Assembly (NCBI RefSeq): GCF_032118995.1
Contig: NC_092653.1
Location: 21,285,202-21,349,201, forward strand
From: Asterias amurensis
Lineage: Eukaryota; Echinodermata; Asteroidea; Forcipulatida; Asteriidae
Direction: 5' to 3'
Length of the DNA: 64,000 nucleotides
Positions 47,881 to 59,972 of the stretch are shown one piece after another; the stretch's first letter is position 1, and every line of letters begins with the position of its first letter. The notes under the pieces are model-generated. The model made no database searches, was not told where the DNA came from, and worked only from the letters and a program-made list of their open reading frames with translations. The translations under genes and the position numbers were made by a program.

Positions 47881-49370
47881 TAGCCTTGATCAAGGCTGTT
47901 GACGTACTGTTCCCCGGCCCGGTTCGCGGCACACGCATGCAGTACATTCACAAATGTATATTACCATACATTGTACAGCGAGAACAGTATAGCGTAGTCG
48001 TGAGAACGGTCGTGTCTTTGTATTTTCAACCTCATACACGTGGCTCAAACAACAGCCTTGATGGGTTTGTAAAGCTTTATCGGAATTCCGATAAACGGGT
48101 ATTCATGATGTGGGCGTGTCATTCTAAACATTGGCCAATCACAGGCGCGATTGAGAATGACGTATTACTGCTAGCAATCATGCCACATCCATGTGTGTGT
48201 ACGCTACGCTAGCTGTATATGTACATGTAGTGTACTACGTGCTTTTTATAGCAGTGTCGGGAGCGTGGTGTATATATAGCTATGATTGTAAGGGGGGTCT
48301 GAATGCGCTGCCGGACGGGTGAGCCGGACATGACTCGCCCGGTCGGGGAACAACTTCGAACAACTTCCGTTGTCTTGCGTTTCATTATAACACGAGGACT
48401 ATAATTACAACGTAGATGGTAGATTTGTCCCAGAATTGGAAACTGCTGTACTATATAAGTGTAACGTTGTAGTGTAGTACTAGTAGTATGGCAAGAGTTA
48501 GTTTATGAAATTGAACTTTATTTAGTTGTTGTTCAGCCACACGCCATCTTCTACCGTCTGTCGACAACACATATTTTCGATCCCCAACTTTGATTTACCG
48601 CGAGAAACGTAATGAATAATATATTTCTACCTTAAGACAAAATACACATCTGGGTTTCTTATCTCATCTGGTCTGTGTTTTTGCTTCAAGGGGATGGGGT
48701 GTGCTGTACTGTCATATGCCCAACACCTAAGAATTCTTACCAAGTAGCCATCTTGCCGGAAACCCATGACACCTGGATACTTTTTTAACCTTTCTCAAAC
48801 ACATTTCACATGGTCTAATTTCCTTCCTTCTATTTCTAAACCCATGATTGATGCATTAAACGCGGCTGTTATATTTTGTTGAAAGTTTCTGTAGTTGTGT
48901 TGCAAATTATACACCATTGATTTCCAGCGACTTACAGTTTTGTTTTACTAGTAGGGATTTCTCCCTCGCCCGCCGCCATTATTGCAACTATACTGCAGCC
49001 ACTGCTTGTTTACAATACGTCGACGAGCACATGTGTGCGAGTGCTTGCAGAATAACGTTGTGATTGACAGCGAGAGTTTATAGGTCAACCAACAACCAAT
49101 GAGAACGGGTTGTTAGTAAACATTAGCATAATGAGCTCCGCCCTAAATTTTGGCAGATACAAAACCATCAAGGCGCTACTTGGGAAGACCCATGTACCGT
49201 AAGTGTACCGTATACTGATGGTACATGTACATAGTATGTATGTATATATGTGTACATACGCTGTACACGTATATGCACTGGGTTATGTATGAGGGTGCGC
49301 TGGCGGAATTCAGTGATGGGGACTGGGATTTTGCAGATCGCGGCTGGCTGTAGCGCCTTGATCAAGGCTA
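47881..49370. mobile_element. 1.49-kb TIR element with 9-bp direct flanks
   Basis: Ends TAGCCTTGATCAAGGC and GCCTTGATCAAGGCTA are exact inverted repeats (each itself palindromic), flanked directly by AGGCAAAAT on both sides (47872-47880 and 49371-49379). A 9-bp duplication suggests Mutator-, Merlin- or hAT-like transposition. No recognisable transposase; internal ORFs are short. It lies between the two secreted paralogues, about 700 bp upstream of paralogue 1. Confidence 0.8.
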
Positions 49371-49660
49371 AGGCAAAATAAGCAATATGAAGCATCAGCA
49401 ACATTGACATAATAATATATACCTCAATATACAATGAAATACTGTAGTATATTGTAATTGTATATAAAAAATGCCACCATATTGGAGAGAAAAGTCTTCC
49501 TGGTCCAATCTTGTCTCTATATATAGTAACACTTTTTTTAACGAAAAAAGTCAAACTAATATTTTTCATCAATTATGCAGAAACATTCTGTATCGTTTCT
49601 TCGCTGCTGATTTCTACTAAACGTTCTGGTTCCAACTCTTACCAAAGTTGCCTAAATTAA

Positions 49661-50005
49661 AGGCAGTGGACACTATTAGTAACTACTCAAAATATTGTTA
49701 GCATACAAACTGACTTGGTAACAAGCAATGGAGAGCTGTTGATAGAATACACATTGGGAGAATCGGCGCCCTCTGAAGTAAAGTAATTTTGCACTAAAAT
49801 ATTTGAATTTTATTTCGAGACCTCAGAATTGGATTTCGAGGTCCCGAAATCAAGCATCTGAAACCACATAGCTTCGTGTGACAAGGGTGTCTTTTCTTCC
49901 ATTATCTCGCAACTTCGACGACCACTTTCCACATGATTGTTATTTTATGTTGGGATACTTCAAGTGAGAAGACTGATCTTTGACAGATCAGGTGTCCAAT
50001 GTCTT
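49661..50005. mobile_element. AGGCAGTGGACAC-family MITE downstream of paralogue 2
   Basis: Left border TTAA; the right end is degraded (GTCCAATGTCTTC). It ends about 95 bp beyond the paralogue 2 stop codon, so it may be in its 3' UTR. Confidence 0.8.
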
Positions 50006-50100
50006 CAAAAAGCCTGGTAGGCTGAATAAGACTTATAACTAATTTTGCTCACTAAAATTATCTACGTTATACAGTTTCTTTCTTATTGATGATGTGTGAC

Positions 50101-53100
50101 TCAGTTACCGAGACAAGTAAATGAGTCGACTCCATCCAGGCAGCCATTTTGGCAATTGGCGTTGATACAGTCGTCAGCGTCTAAAGTACAAACAACAAAA
50201 CGTGTGTTAAAACATCACAAGGGTATTAACACAATTTCATGAGCTTAGGCTATACTTCTAGTTGTTTTGTGAGGTTTAATTCTGATTTTTGTTAACTGAG
50301 AAAGTGTTTTACGCAGAAAGATTTGCTAGAAGCGTGTATTAAAGTAACACGTTGCCTTGGATCGGTCGAGTTGGTCTTAGAAAAACGTTTGTAACTGTTT
50401 GTTATAAAATGCATATAATTAGAAAGACATTTTAAAAGTAGAATATAATGATCCGCACAACTATCACTCGAAATTGCGTGGTTTTCCTTTTACCTCGCCG
50501 ACAAACACGGTCGGCCATTTATGGGAGTCAAATTGTTGGCTCACATAATAAATGGCCGACCGTGTTAGTTTGCAAAGTAAAAGGAAAACCACGCAATTTC
50601 GAGGCAAATTTGTGTGGATCATTGTAAATTTAATAATTTAAACACAAGAGATGATGACAGAGCTCTATTTAGATTGAAACAGTCCTTTTTTTGTATGTAT
50701 CATTTCTCATTCGATTCTTATAAGCCGTTCAATCAAAAACTAGTTGTAAGATTTACCTTTAAAGTAAATGTACAGCCCATTTGTAGGCTTTGGTACGTGA
50801 TCATTTGGATCACAGGCTTTTTCATGAATCAAGAGGTCTACTCCAAATACTGTTTTATTAAATACGTATGTAGGAGAAAAGCACATGGCATGGCCCATAC
50901 TAAGCGAGGAATCACACTGGCACGTATCGTCATCCAGTGTCAAAGATTTCACACCAAGCGAATTCTTGTACTCGAGAGAGTCTTGACTCTTTGGTGCTTT
51001 TCCTGAAAACAACGGAGGCATAGAATTTAGACTCATAGAGTTAAACAGAACTCATGTAGTAATATTGACTATTAACGGCACTTTACCTGGCACCATATAG
51101 CTACCAGGTAAAGTGCCGTAAATTTTACGGATATCGTTTACATTGCATGTTGTGAGAAGGAGCCTATTAGAGCCATTCTGCGAAGCAATTTATTTATGAG
51201 TTTATTGGACGTTGTGAGATATTCAACCAATAGTTACTGGCGACCCAAAAGTCCTGAAGCCATCATTTCAGTTTATATCCTGATTGTGTTGTAAATATTG
51301 TAAATACCCCCAAAGAATTAATTAATAAGAATATTTAAAATTGATTTCGTGTCAAGTGAACTTTATTTATTTGTCCTTTCTATACTGTCGAGTCTGACAG
51401 GTAGTCGTTTCGTGGTGGTATAATGATATAGCGATCGAAGTGCTGGCTGTCGACTACTAACCCCCCCCCCCCCCCCAACCCATTAAATGAGAATCACAAC
51501 GCGAGAGCAACAGCCCCGCGAGACCTAGACTTGACTCAATCACGTGCCATCGCGAGAAAACTACTCCCCCACCCTGTTCCGCATTTTCACGGGACCACAT
51601 TTTGACGGCGAGCGCGCACTGTACGAGTGCGATATGCTTAGGGACCACTCACACGAGAACGGGACTTGAATCAAGTCTACGCAAAGCCCGGCAGTCTCGC
51701 GATATCGCCAGGTTGCAGCAATCGCGGAGAGTGTCGGAACGCTACCACCGCAACAGACATCAACGACTTGTCTACGAGTCTATAGCCTAGTTGGTCTTCT
51801 TGGCGGCGCAACACTTTAGGTAACCAACTTCGGAACACGCTGACTGGAACTGCTAGCCCTCGGGTGGCCTTTCGTATTATACTTAAATGTTTAGCAAAAC
51901 AGACCTTAATCGTGGTGCAGCCATCTTGAATTTCTCTAATTGATATCAATGTTGGTGTTATGGTTTTACCGCAAACCAAATATATTGATGTCAATGTTAC
52001 CAAACCGGGGCTTGAAAAACGAAATAGTCTGGTTCCTTTTTGCAAAATGATTATTAGCATTAATTTTTCTTATTCTACGCAAAGTACATGACCAAGATGG
52101 AGGCTTGGAATACAACACACCTTTTACAACTGTTGGATTCCATGGGGTTGCGTCTTTTTCTGCTGATCCTATTCCGTCATGGAACGCATCCCATGCGTTA
52201 TGTGCAATTAGGTTAGTTGCATTAAATGCCCACCTTAACAGTGACAAAATAGTATAAAACAAGAGTGATAACAATAACATGAATTGAGTTAGGATTTAAA
52301 CATTTGACTAAATATTTAAGAAAAAAATTGTACCAATTGAGTTTGTGCTAATCGTGCTGCTCATTTTAAACACGTATAGATATAGGAATAACAACACTAG
52401 CTTGTGGGATTTTAGGCACTGCATGGTGAGGAGGTGTGAATGTATGTTAGGTTTGCGGTTTTAACACATCTTTGATAACTTGTCTTTTTTATGTTCTACT
52501 ACAGCGGAGTAGATGAGTCTCCCGAATTCCGAAACATCTCCGGCGCGGTAGTAGAACTTAAAGCAAGGCAAGCTCTCAAAGAACAACAACCAAGAGCATG
52601 GTTAACTAAAGGTTGACCATTTGCACTCGAACCCAGGCTGGTCGACCATTGGTTGACTGCTGTGGTCGAGCATTTGAAACCAGCCTCGAGCCCAAGGTTT
52701 CTTCACTTGTCCAAATAGCATGTTCCATTCTAACACGTGTAAAGCGCAGAAGAAAACCAGTGACAGTATAGCGAAAAGGCAGCAGAAGGTTGACTACCCT
52801 TCCAAAGTAAGTCGTTCGAGTGAGTGCGTCACTGCGGATGTGCGTTGCTTCAGTGGTCATCAAGGGTCGACTAAATATGCCCACTCGAACTTGCTCAAAC
52901 AAGTAGGTCTACACATTATGTTAGCGCAAAGCATTATTTTGGCTGAAACCCGTGCATTATTTACCTGTACACGGTTCCTGCTGAATCTTCAGCGAGTATT
53001 TCTGCGCCATCTTCTTGTAAAGCTTCTGGCAAACGACTGAAACAGTATGGGGAATCAACGTCACAGTCGCCATAGTTGTCTGGAAAAAAAGGTAAAATGC

Positions 53101-56100
53101 TGGCAAGCATGAGATTTTAGAAATCATAGATTCTTTATTACAAAAAAGGAAGATTTTTTTTTAGAAAGTAGCTCGATCCCTTCGATCTTCGAATACTTGA
53201 TTGTTACATCTTTCTAAAAAGTAGGAAACCATATAGGACTATAGGTCTTTTTGGCGAGCTGGACCCACACTCTGGAATTACTTGCCACCTCAAATTCGTA
53301 AAATTTCTAGTGTTGATAGTTTTAAGGTTAGTTTGAAAACAAGGTTGTTTTATATTTGCTTATCTAAAATAATTCTTGTTCTTTGTCTGATTTTCCCTCC
53401 TTGTTTACTTTGTGAGGATTCACTCTCATGCGTCCTTAACACCTTTCGTGGATTTTGGAGCTAATTCAACGAACGATCACTCGCCCTCTCGTGGTGACGA
53501 CATGCACCTCGGGCCAGCTCAAATGACCCGTTTTGCTTCGCTCGTTCCCAGCGCCTTGCCTTAACCAAAGGCGCTGGGATGGGCAAACGTATCATGCACA
53601 CACATTGGTTTAATAATGCGCAGTCCCATCATGCATCACACTCACACTGCGCCATATTTCTATGCACTGCATACATGACGTACTTCCTGAACAAGAATCT
53701 GTTCAAGCGATTAGTCCATTCCAGCGGTCCTGGGGCCAAGCGAACTCGGGCCAGCTCAAATGACCCGTTTTGCAAGCAGGGCACTTCGCTCGGCCTCAGA
53801 GGCCATTCTATCCAGGACCGCTGGGATGGGCTAATCGCTAATGGGCTAAAAAGTACGTCATGCGTACAGTGCATATGAATATGGTGCTGTGTGAGTGTGA
53901 TGCATGATGGGTTGCGCATTATAAACCAATGACAGTGCATAATACGTTTGCCCATCCCAGCGCCTTTGGTTAAAGCAAGGCGCTGGGGACGAGCGAAGCA
54001 GGGCACTTGCTCATTTCAGGAGCTGACCCAGATGAGCCCCTGAAATGACGTAAAAGCTATTCGAATGTACCGGGTTCGACCCGAGGAAGCATATAGAACG
54101 CATCCACTGTTTGTCTTTGTGTTATAATACCTTGGAGTACATCAGTGACAGATGCTGGCCACGTGGTATTGGCTTGATACCACCAGAAGAGCCTCCACCT
54201 TGCCCCGTCTAGCTCAATCACTGGGTACCCCATGTCTACAAAACAGAAAAACGGTATAATTTTAGGAACGGTTCGTGCTGAGTCTTTACATTTTTCTCAA
54301 GCAACGATTGACTGTTGTTTTTTCCTTCATTGAAATTGAATATGCCTTAATAATTTTGTTTGTAGAAAAACCAATTGCCACGTTATTTTGAAACCTGAAG
54401 AATTATTCAAGAGAGAAACGCCTTGCAAACAGAGCAAACTTCTGGTAAAATATGCAACCACTTTTAAAGATCAAAGAGGCCACTTTGTTTCATTGCATCG
54501 AGCCATCAATGTCTATGGAAAACTAAAAGCTCGGTTCATACTTCACACGCAAAAGTATTAAAGACACTGGACACTTTTGGCAATTGTCAAAGACCAGTCT
54601 TCTCACTTGGTGTTTCTCAACATATTCATAAAATAACAAACCTGTGTAAATTTGAGCTCAATCGGTCGTCGAAGTTGCGAGATAATAATGAGAGAATAAA
54701 CACCCTTGTCAAACGAAGTTATGTGCTTTCAGATGCTTGGTTTCGAGACCTCAAATTCTAAATATGAGGTCTCCAAATCAAATTCGTGGAAAATTACTTC
54801 TTTCTCGAAAACTACGTTACTTCAGAGGTAGCCGTTTCTCACAATGTTTCATACTATCAACAGCTCCCCATCACTCGTTACCAAGTAAGTTTTTGTGCTA
54901 ATAATTATTTTGAAATAGTTACCAATAGTGTCCACACCCTTTAAATGCGAAGCGAATGACGTGACGCGGACAACCTTTGGGAGCCTGCAGTCGATTTCAC
55001 GAAACGCTAGGATTAATCCTAAACTCGAGTTAGGACGAGTAACCCGTCCTAACTTAATATGATGTGTTCAATGCGTCCTACGTATTTTGATACGGAACTG
55101 AACCCGTCCAAAGTCCTAAAGATCAATCCTAAGTTAGGAATAGTTTGGTGAAATCGACGACTGGACACCCCTGCGTATGGTCACACCCCGAAATTTGTTC
55201 CGAGTTTCGCAATTCGCGTGAAGAATGAACGCGAATTGCCGGGTGAAACATGTTGTTAACAACACAAGTGAACAAATTATACCCAGTATAATATAAACAA
55301 TGGACATTTACCCAGCATGTATCCTATACAGGTGTATGCTGCCACCTAGCGTTCAAAGTCCTTACCATGTTGAAGAGCTTTTCCCGGGCAACGGTCGTTT
55401 TTCTGCTCTATCCTAGATGTAACCCATCTACCGATTTGGTTGGGGCCAGGGTCCGGATAAGAACCGTGGTACAAAACAGTCATCTTGCCTTCAATACAGC
55501 AAAATAGAGCTATTGGAAACGAAAATAAAAAAACCTAAACACAAGCCTACAAATATGTTTTCAAGGATAAACAACTCCTAAAATGCGCACTTCACTGAAT
55601 ACTTAACGTACAGTGACATTGACCACCATAATGGCACATCCAAGATTATTCTGGTGATGACGTCAGGGCCCAATTTTATGGCTCTGCTTACCGTAAGCAC
55701 AGAATCGACGCCCACGGAAGCAGGGAATTCTAGCCTGTGCTTATGGTAAGCGTATTTCACGGGTTAGTGGCGAGTTTTGGCTTCTGTGCGTAGCCGTGAC
55801 AACGTTACCAGGCATCATACGCTTACAAGGCTACTAGCGCAGAAATTCGGTGCTTGCAAATAAGCGGGGAATCGTGATCGTAAGCGCAGAATTCGGCGGT
55901 AAGCAGAGCCATGAAATTGGGCCCTGGTGAATTGGCCCAGGCATTTTCTTTTAACAGCAAATAACATTGACAAAACGTTCGGTAAATGAAATAGTCAACA
56001 TTGAAAATGGGGAAAATTGCAAATAATTCTAATTCAAATAATTTGTGTTTCAAATTAGGCAGATGATAGAAAGTGTCAGATTAACGCAGTCTTTCTCTTT

Positions 56101-56442
56101 TCAGAGCAACCGCCCCTCTCCAAATGAGCCTTTTACATAGTTGTACTCACATGTTTGCGTTTTTGGTTTTTAATGGTTGGTGAAAAATTGCTACCATAGT
56201 CCATCCACTCCATATAATACCCTAACAATTAATGATTGTCTGTTTTGTTTTAGTCCTTATGATTTATTGGTATATTTTGCCATAATTGGTGATTTTTATA
56301 GCTGTACGAAACTGCTCTTTCCTATAATGGTAAACTGCAATCTAGAGATTACAGCGTATAGAACAAATATTGGAAAAGTTACTAAAAAATTTTACTTACC
56401 CATTAGAACAGCAGTCATGGCTACAAACGTTGAGTCAGACAT
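50101..56442 (-). CDS. Secreted cysteine-rich protein with truncated cbEGF-like C-terminus, paralogue 2
   Basis: Minus-strand coding exons: 56400-56442, 55366-55509, 54131-54235, 52965-53079, 52121-52233, 50757-51002 and 50101-50180, giving 281 aa. All junctions join in frame; the exon 5 donor is the weaker GTGTGT. Signal peptide MSDSTFVAMTAVLM + ALFCCIEG; the mature chain keeps the same 11 cysteines as paralogue 1. Exon 3 codes a WRLFWWYQANTTWP block, exon 4 GDCDVDSPYC, exon 6 SLSMGHAMCF, and exon 7 the DADDC...SFTC half-EGF. Exon 3 is 4 codons and exon 6 is 2 codons shorter than in paralogue 1. Exons 4 and 7 are nearly identical between copies while exon 5 is much diverged. No family is recognised. 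The stop follows LGN at a sequence (CG|GTAACT) that could alternatively be a splice donor. Confidence 0.82.
50343..50625. mobile_element. AGGAACACGTTGCC-family foldback MITE, 3' end lost
   Basis: Palindromic from AAGTAACACGTTGCC to GTGTGGATCATTGTA; the last ~70 bp of the right arm are missing. It is in paralogue 2 intron 6, about 130 bp from exon 6. Confidence 0.75.
51905..52110. repeat. Dispersed repeat next to paralogue 2 exon 5, interrupted
   Basis: Matches 30737-30895 on both sides of a short TTTACCGCAAACCAAATAT fragment of the 23728 family. It ends about 10 bp from the exon 5 donor (52120). Confidence 0.6.
52594..52896. mobile_element. TIR element (GGTCGACCA-rich), copy 2
   Basis: Relative of 44762-45086: GGTTAACTAAAGGTTGACC, CGAACCCAGGCTGGTCGACC and ACTCGAACTTGCTC are shared. 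It lies in paralogue 2 intron 4. Confidence 0.7.
53528..54000. mobile_element. ~470-bp near-perfect palindrome in paralogue 2 intron 3
   Basis: Arms of about 200 bp: GCTTCGCTCGTTCCCAGCGC mirrored by GCGCTGGGGACGAGCGAAGC, with GCGCTGGGATGGGCAAACGT and its complement inside. A second, internal inverted pair around ATTCCAGCGGTCCTGG and CCAGGACCGCTGGGATGG marks the centre. No TSD was resolved. It abuts the fragment at 54003-54110. Confidence 0.75.
54562..54940. mobile_element. AGGCAGTGGACAC-family MITE in paralogue 2 intron 2
   Basis: Full-length, flanked by TTAA. It has inserted in a GGTTCATACTTC element whose other half begins ATGCGAAGCGAATGACGTGA. Confidence 0.88.
54988..55164. mobile_element. 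Palindrome with CGATTTCACGAAACGCTAGG termini
   Basis: GATTAATCCTAAACTCGAGTT is mirrored by TCAATCCTAAGTTAGGAATAG; the outer ends CAGTCGATTTCAC and GTGAAATCGACGAC match. It is related by its ends to 34924-35029. Confidence 0.7.
55664..55924. mobile_element. GGGCCCAATTTTATGGCTCT-family foldback element in paralogue 2 intron 1
   Basis: Intact inverted ends GGGCCCAATTTTATGGCTCT and AGAGCCATGAAATTGGGCCC with the GTAAGCACAGAATCG interior. It is the best preserved member of this family in the window. Confidence 0.82.
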
Positions 56443-56875
56443 TTTATATAGTCAGTTTGAAGTAGCACGCGCAGACAGAGATCACCCAAGTGCAGACCAC
56501 ACAGTGAACCACGCCGATAGTTATGGCGAAATTAAACCTTTAGCTTTCATTTAAGTTGTGTGGCGTGGTTACCTGTTTAACCCTGTAGGCAATGCAAAGT
56601 ATGGATGTATTGACAGAGTGGTTATCAAATACAAATTCAATGACGAGATTTAAATTAAACCAAGGATGAGTCATTAATTTGATCTTTCTCGCTGCATTTG
56701 AAGAATGAAAAATCAATAAATATCATTGTTACATTAATATGACTTTAATTGGCTGGCCGAACAACCGTTCCAACCTTCAGGTTGTCTTTTGGCAATTTAA
56801 TAATTTTAAAAACCACAACACTTTGATCTCTTCATGCGTGTATTAAAATTACATGGAGCCCTGTAAAGGAGTGGA

Positions 56876-57650
56876 TCCTATTGGTAATTTACTTTTTCTC
56901 GGTGAAATTCAGCAAATGAGCAGCCAATTTCATTTTCATGCGTTCAAATTAAAGCTGATTTGCCTCTCCAGTTGTTACTGCGTTTCAAATTCAGAATTCG
57001 GCCAATCAATTTCGTTTTGAGTCGAGTCGAATTCCTTCAGCACTGTGTTCAATTTAGCGTATCGTCATTCTTTTTCGTGACACACACTCCTCAAGAAGCG
57101 TCTGCGAATTTGAATGCTGCGTTGATGAATTGTTAAATTGAATGATTGTTTTGTTAAATCGAATGACGCAACATTACATCTGACTAATCATAAACGAAAT
57201 CGAATGACCCTTTTCAGTAGCATTCGATTTCGCCCCAAATAGAATAGCTAGGTGGTTAAATTGGCTGCTCATTTACCAAAATTGGCCGAGAAAACCTATA
57301 TTATACTCGTATAATTGTTAGCATAAAACTTACTTGGTAGCGATTAATGGATGGCTTTCGGTAGTATGAAACATTGTGAGAAACGGCTCCCTATGAAGTA
57401 ACGTAGTTTTCGAGAAAGAAGTAATTGTCCACGAATTTGATTTAGAGACCTCTAGATTAGATTATGAGGTCACGAAATCAAGCATCAGATCTGAAAGCAC
57501 ACAAATTCGTGTGACAAGGGTGTTTTGTCTTTCATTGTTATCTTGCAACTTGGACGACCAGTTGAGCCCATGCACAGGTTTGATTTCATATGTTGAGATA
57601 CACCAATTGGGAAGACTTGTCCAAGTTGATAATTACCGATATTGTCCAGT
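56876..57650. mobile_element. AGGCAGTGG-family MITE split by a ~390-bp inverted-repeat element
   Basis: The MITE starts near 56876 (GGAGTGGATCCTATTGG) and resumes near 57300. Between them 56902-57291 has inverted ends TTTTCTCGG...GCAAATGAGCAGCCAATTT and AATTGGCTGCTCATTTACC...GGCCGAGAAAA. The sister copies at 58672 and 63145 lack this insert. Confidence 0.75.
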
Positions 57651-58671
57651 GTACAGGTAACAAAATAAACACAAAGCTGTTCTGTGTTTTTGTTTTTTGC
57701 TTCCATGAAGTGCTTCAAAGCTTTATATATTCGCTATTTATAATATTTTACAAAACAAATAATGTTTTGGTACGTTATTGTCCAACTACCTGTAAGGCTG
57801 TAAGTCACATATTTTGGCAACTACCCTGAGCTTTTTATGACTCCCAGTACTCAAGGAAAATGATATTTTTTCATATTTGGCGGCCATTTTGAAATTTTCT
57901 GATTTACATAGAAAAAGAAAATTCCGGAGGGCTCCTCGCCTAATATTAAATAATAAAAAGCCCTGTGCCTAAAATGGTGCTTTTGTCCATCGAGTAATGG
58001 CAATTTCACTATAAAGACAGTCACTTGCTATTCAAATCAAGTGATACGTCTGTCGAGAGGCTGTTTTACCATGGAAAGGGCAGTCGTACATAGAGACATT
58101 CCAATCAGCATAAACTCCTTGTCACGCTATCTTTCTGGCATTCTTTCTGGGCCAAGTATCGTTGACAACTCAAATGGATTCCTTTGAATCATGGATGAAT
58201 AACCTATTTCGTATTGGAATTAGTTTTATTGGAATAAGTTTTAACACAATTGGAGACAATTTGATATGCTTATAAAGAGTCTAGGTTCTTGGCTTGGCTC
58301 ATCTTCAAATAAAGGTACCTTGGATCAGTGAAGTAAGAAGAGGTCGTAAGCTTAGAAGTCCAGTGACCCACCCAATCAATCAAACTCTTCCAACCAATAG
58401 ACTTAGTAAGGTTTTATGATAATAAATATTTTGAGTAATTACCAATAGTGTCCACTGCCTTTAATTTACACCAAGGATGCGTCAATAATTTGATCTTTCT
58501 CGCTGCATTTGAAGAATGAAAAATCAATAAATATATTGTTACATTAATATGACTTTAATTGGCTGCCCGAACAACAAACCTTCAACTTGTCATTTTTGCA
58601 GTTTAATATTAAAAAACACACAACACTTTGATCTCTTTATGCGTGTATTAAAATCAGACGGAGCCATTTAA

Positions 58672-59056
58672 AGGCAGTGGACACTGTTGGCAATTACTCA
58701 AAATAATTGTAAGAATAAAAACTTACTTGGTAGCGATTAATGGATAACTGTTGATAGTATAACACAGTGTGAGAAACGGCTCCCTCTGAGTAACGTAGTT
58801 TTCGAGAAAGAAGTAATTTTCAAAAATTTGATTTCGAGACCTCAGAATTAGAGTCCGTGGTCTCGAAATCAAGCATCAGATCTGAAAGCATTCATGTAAC
58901 AAGGGTGTTTTTCTTTCATTATTATCTGGCAACTTCGACAACCAATTGAGCTCAAATTTTCACAGGTTTGTCATATTATGCATATGTTGAGATACATCAA
59001 TATTATTGGGAGGACTGGCATTTGACATTTGACAATTACAAATATTGTCCAGCGTA
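58672..59056. mobile_element. AGGCAGTGGACAC-family MITE in the second U segment
   Basis: Left TTAA intact and right end decayed to ACAAATATTGTCCAGCG. The right-end decay is shared with 63145-63508, so it predates the duplication. Confidence 0.85.
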
Positions 59057-59589
59057 CATATAACAAAATAAACACAAAGCTGTTACGTTTTTTGTTTTTG
59101 TTTTGCTTCCATGAAGTGCTTCAAAGCTTTATTGAAAATCGGTTGTGTAGTTCTTGAGATATGGTCCCACTTCTGGATAACCTGGAAGTTAAGGTCAACC
59201 AAAGAGCCTGTCTAGCATTATGAGCGGCCCCCAGATTCAGCGCATGCTAGACAGACTCTTTGGTTGTTTCGACTAACGCTGGCTTGGCGGTCGGGGCACC
59301 ATACCCACGAAAAACAGCAGGCTGCCATATCAATCGATGATATCATCGTCAGCCAATCACCGTGCAGGAAAACCATGCTGTCTAAAAAACAGAATGATAT
59401 CCAATTTTATTTATACTGTTATAAAGCAAGAAACCTAGATTTTTGTCTTTTTCTTTTGCTAAATTATATTGTTTTATTGAGAAACAACTTCATATTTTAC
59501 ATTTTTTTTATTCATACATAAAAGTGTTTTGTAAGTTTATTTTTGTTTTTTATTCACCATATGAATGTATACTACTTTGAGAACATTAA

Positions 59590-59972
59590 AGGAACACGTT
59601 GCCTTGGAGCGGACGAGTTGGTCAAAACAAAAGCGTTTGTAACCGTTTTTTATATAATGCATATGGTTGGAAAGATGTTTTAAAAGTAGAATACAATGAT
59701 CCACACAAGTTTGCCTCGAAATTGCGTGGTTTTTCTTCTACTGTGCGAACTAACACGGTCAGCCATTTATGGGAGTCAAAATTTTGACCCCCCATAAATG
59801 GCCGACGTGTTAGTCGTCGAGGTAAAAGGAAAACCACGCACTTTCGAGGCATGTTTGTGTGGATCATTGTATTCTACTTTTACAACATCTTTCTACCCAT
59901 ATGCATTTTATAAAAAACGGTTACAAACGCTTTTCAAAGACCAACTCGACCGATCCAAGGCAATGTGTCCCT
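59590..59972. mobile_element. AGGAACACGTTGCC-family foldback MITE
   Basis: TTAA-flanked and full-length, folding at CATTTATGGGAGTC/GACCCCCCATAAATG. It lies between U and V of the second duplication unit. Confidence 0.85.
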
